This document shows, piece by piece, positions 5,190 to 6,478 of a DNA stretch of 6,478 bases. Under the pieces are notes generated by a model. The model had not been told where the DNA came from and made no database searches. It saw only the letters and a list, made by a program, of their open reading frames with translations. A program made the translations under genes and the position numbers. The stretch's first letter is position 1, and each line of letters starts with the position of its first letter. The DNA is from Prevotella sp. (lineage in GTDB: Bacteria; Bacteroidota; Bacteroidia; Bacteroidales; Bacteroidaceae): positions 1 to 6,478 of the forward strand of contig JAEENF010000110.1 of the NCBI GenBank assembly GCA_016283605.1, written 5' to 3'.

Positions 5190-6478
5190 TTACATGGTTA
5201 CTTCCACGGTATGTTTACCAGGAGAGTAGGGGATGATGCATCCCTCTATGGGTGAACCGTCGAGCACAATTTGCTTCACACCCTTCTGCTGGCCATTGGG
5301 ATGGATGGTGATCTCGTAGTCAGCCTCGCGGAACTTACGCTGAACGGTGTAGTCGGTGGCTGTCTCTGGCAGACAGGGATCGATGCGGATACCGTCGTAG
5401 TCGGGTTTGATACCGAGGATGAACTCAGAGACGGTGTACCACATCCAGGCTGCCGTACCTGTGAGCCAGGAGTTCTTACCCTCACCGGGCTTGAAGGCAT
5501 CCTTACCAGCTACCATCTGACAGTTGACGTAAGGCTCTACCTTGTGCAGCGTCTGGTATTTCTCTTCGACGTAGCTTGGCAGAATCTTAGCGTAGTGGCT
5601 CCAGGCATCGTTACCTCGACCTGCAAGACACTCACCGATGATGACCCAAGGATTGTTGTGGCAGAAGATACCGGCATTCTCCTTGTAGCCCTCAGGATAG
5701 CTCGAAATCTCACCATACTCGTAGATGTACTTGGTAAATGCAGGATTGTTAAGCACCATACCGTGCTCGCACTCGAGGTATTTCTTACAGGAGTCGAGCG
5801 ACTTGGCTACCATACCATCCTCAGCACCGATCTCAGCCATCGTACACCAGCCCTGTGACTCGATGAAGATCTTGCCTTCCTCACACTCGTTAGAGCCGAT
5901 CTTGCGACCATAGAAGTCGTAGGCGCGGAGATACCATTCGCCATCCCAACCGTGTTTCTTCACAGCGTCAATCATGGCATCAACAGCAGCCTGCATTCTC
6001 TCTGCTTCCGCAGAGAAATCACATTGACCATTGACCATTGACCATTGACCATTGGCGAGTTTCTTGCACAGTGCAACATAATCTTTGCCGGTGACAACGA
6101 AGAGACCAGCAATCATCAGACTCTCTGCCTTGGTGCCTTCAGAGACGTTCTCAGTGGTCTGGAAACTCTCGTTGGGATCCCACGAGAAGCAGTTGAGGTT
6201 CAGACAGTCGTTCCAGTCAGCACGTCCGATGAGTGGCAACATGTGGGGACCCAGGTTCTTGATGACATGATCCATCGAGATCTTCAGGTGTTCGAAGAGG
6301 GTCACCTCAGAGCCTGGCTGGTTGTCGAAGGGTACCATCTCGTCGAGGATAGAGAAGTCGCCTGTTTCCTTGATATAGGCCACAGTACCGAAGATGAGCC
6401 AGCAGGGATCATCGTTGAAACCACCACCGATATCATTGTTACCACGCTTGGTGAGCGGCTGGTACTGGTGATAGCAAC
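5190..6478 (-). CDS. GH94 glycoside phosphorylase (cellobiose/chitobiose phosphorylase type), C-terminal part
   Basis: C-terminal 428 aa of a cytoplasmic GH94 phosphorylase; the 5' end lies beyond the window edge and full-length members are roughly 800 aa. The family uses inorganic phosphate to split a beta-linked disaccharide into a sugar 1-phosphate and a free sugar, saving ATP compared with hydrolysis. Near the edge the frame reads YHQYQPLTKRG, then NNDIGGGFNDDPCWLIFGT, a highly conserved GH94 block. The ADWNDCLNL motif (codons around 6192-6218), which holds the catalytic Asp, is intact. Further conserved stretches include GWDGEWYLRAYDFYG, FCHNNPWVIIGE and SWLTGTAAWMWY. The stop TAA at 5190-5192 is followed by a terminator. 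The protein carries a translated heptanucleotide repeat (NGQWSMVNGQC) in what looks like a variable loop. Family assignment is firm, but substrate (cellobiose, chitobiose, laminaribiose or other) cannot be decided here. The gene converges on the receptor operon and probably belongs to a separate transcript. Confidence 0.93.
   Translation of the reverse strand, partial: CYHQYQPLTKRGNNDIGGGFNDDPCWLIFGTVAYIKETGDFSILDEMVPFDNQPGSEVTLFEHLKISMDHVIKNLGPHMLPLIGRADWNDCLNLNCFSWDPNESFQTTENVSEGTKAESLMIAGLFVVTGKDYVALCKKLANGQWSMVNGQCDFSAEAERMQAAVDAMIDAVKKHGWDGEWYLRAYDFYGRKIGSNECEEGKIFIESQGWCTMAEIGAEDGMVAKSLDSCKKYLECEHGMVLNNPAFTKYIYEYGEISSYPEGYKENAGIFCHNNPWVIIGECLAGRGNDAWSHYAKILPSYVEEKYQTLHKVEPYVNCQMVAGKDAFKPGEGKNSWLTGTAAWMWYTVSEFILGIKPDYDGIRIDPCLPETATDYTVQRKFREADYEITIHPNGQQKGVKQIVLDGSPIEGCIIPYSPGKHTVEVTM
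6022..6055 (+). repeat. Heptanucleotide tandem repeat (CATTGAC x4 plus CATTGG) inside the GH94 gene
   Basis: Four perfect 7-bp copies of CATTGAC are followed by a partial fifth copy. In the coding (minus) direction this is a CAATGGT-type repeat translated within ANGQWSMVNGQCD. Because 7 is not a multiple of 3, the peptide cycle is seven residues per three copies. Gain or loss of one copy would shift the reading frame. Confidence 0.95.

Noticed and set aside
5271..5858. Open frame of 195 codons on the plus strand within the GH94 region
   Set aside because: The minus strand carries unmistakable GH94 motifs over the same span; the plus-strand product has no coherent features.
6022..6055. CRISPR-like array
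   Set aside because: The units are 7 bp, directly abutting, with no spacers; it is a simple tandem repeat inside a coding region.

Overview
The window looks like a chromosomal segment of a gut or rumen Bacteroidales, most likely in the Prevotella/Segatella group. The grounds are roughly 50% GC, Bacteroidetes-style dCache sensor kinases, a small outer-membrane beta-barrel with a signal peptide ending TTSAQ, and a GH94 disaccharide phosphorylase. This placement comes from gene content and is inference. No rRNA, tRNA, CRISPR array or transposase was seen.

Left part (about 48-5141, + strand): four tightly packed, overlapping genes that look like one operon. The first three are diverged paralogues sharing one receptor plan: N-terminal membrane helix, periplasmic double-Cache domain, second membrane helix. 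They differ in what is attached on the cytoplasmic side. Gene 1 (48-1028) has a tail of about five residues. Gene 2 (1012-2544) has HAMP, a coiled coil and a degenerate histidine-kinase dimerisation (DHp) domain whose phospho-acceptor position is Thr, with no ATPase domain. Gene 3 (2537-4465) is a complete histidine kinase with HAMP, DHp (His422) and HATPase_c. All three carry a Trp-Tyr pair exactly 12 residues before a W-x-D-P motif, which supports common descent. Gene 4 (about 4428-5141) overlaps the end of the kinase gene and encodes a predicted small outer-membrane beta-barrel. No response regulator or receiver domain is visible. I infer a multi-receptor complex in which genes 1 and 2 are accessory subunits of the gene 3 kinase.

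Middle (5142-5189): a short convergent intergenic region with a perfect 8-bp hairpin and a T-rich tail when read on the minus strand.

Right part (5190-6478, - strand): the C-terminal 428 residues of a GH94 phosphorylase (cellobiose/chitobiose phosphorylase type), cut by the window edge. It contains an in-gene heptanucleotide tandem repeat (6022-6055) that is translated and is open in all three sense frames.
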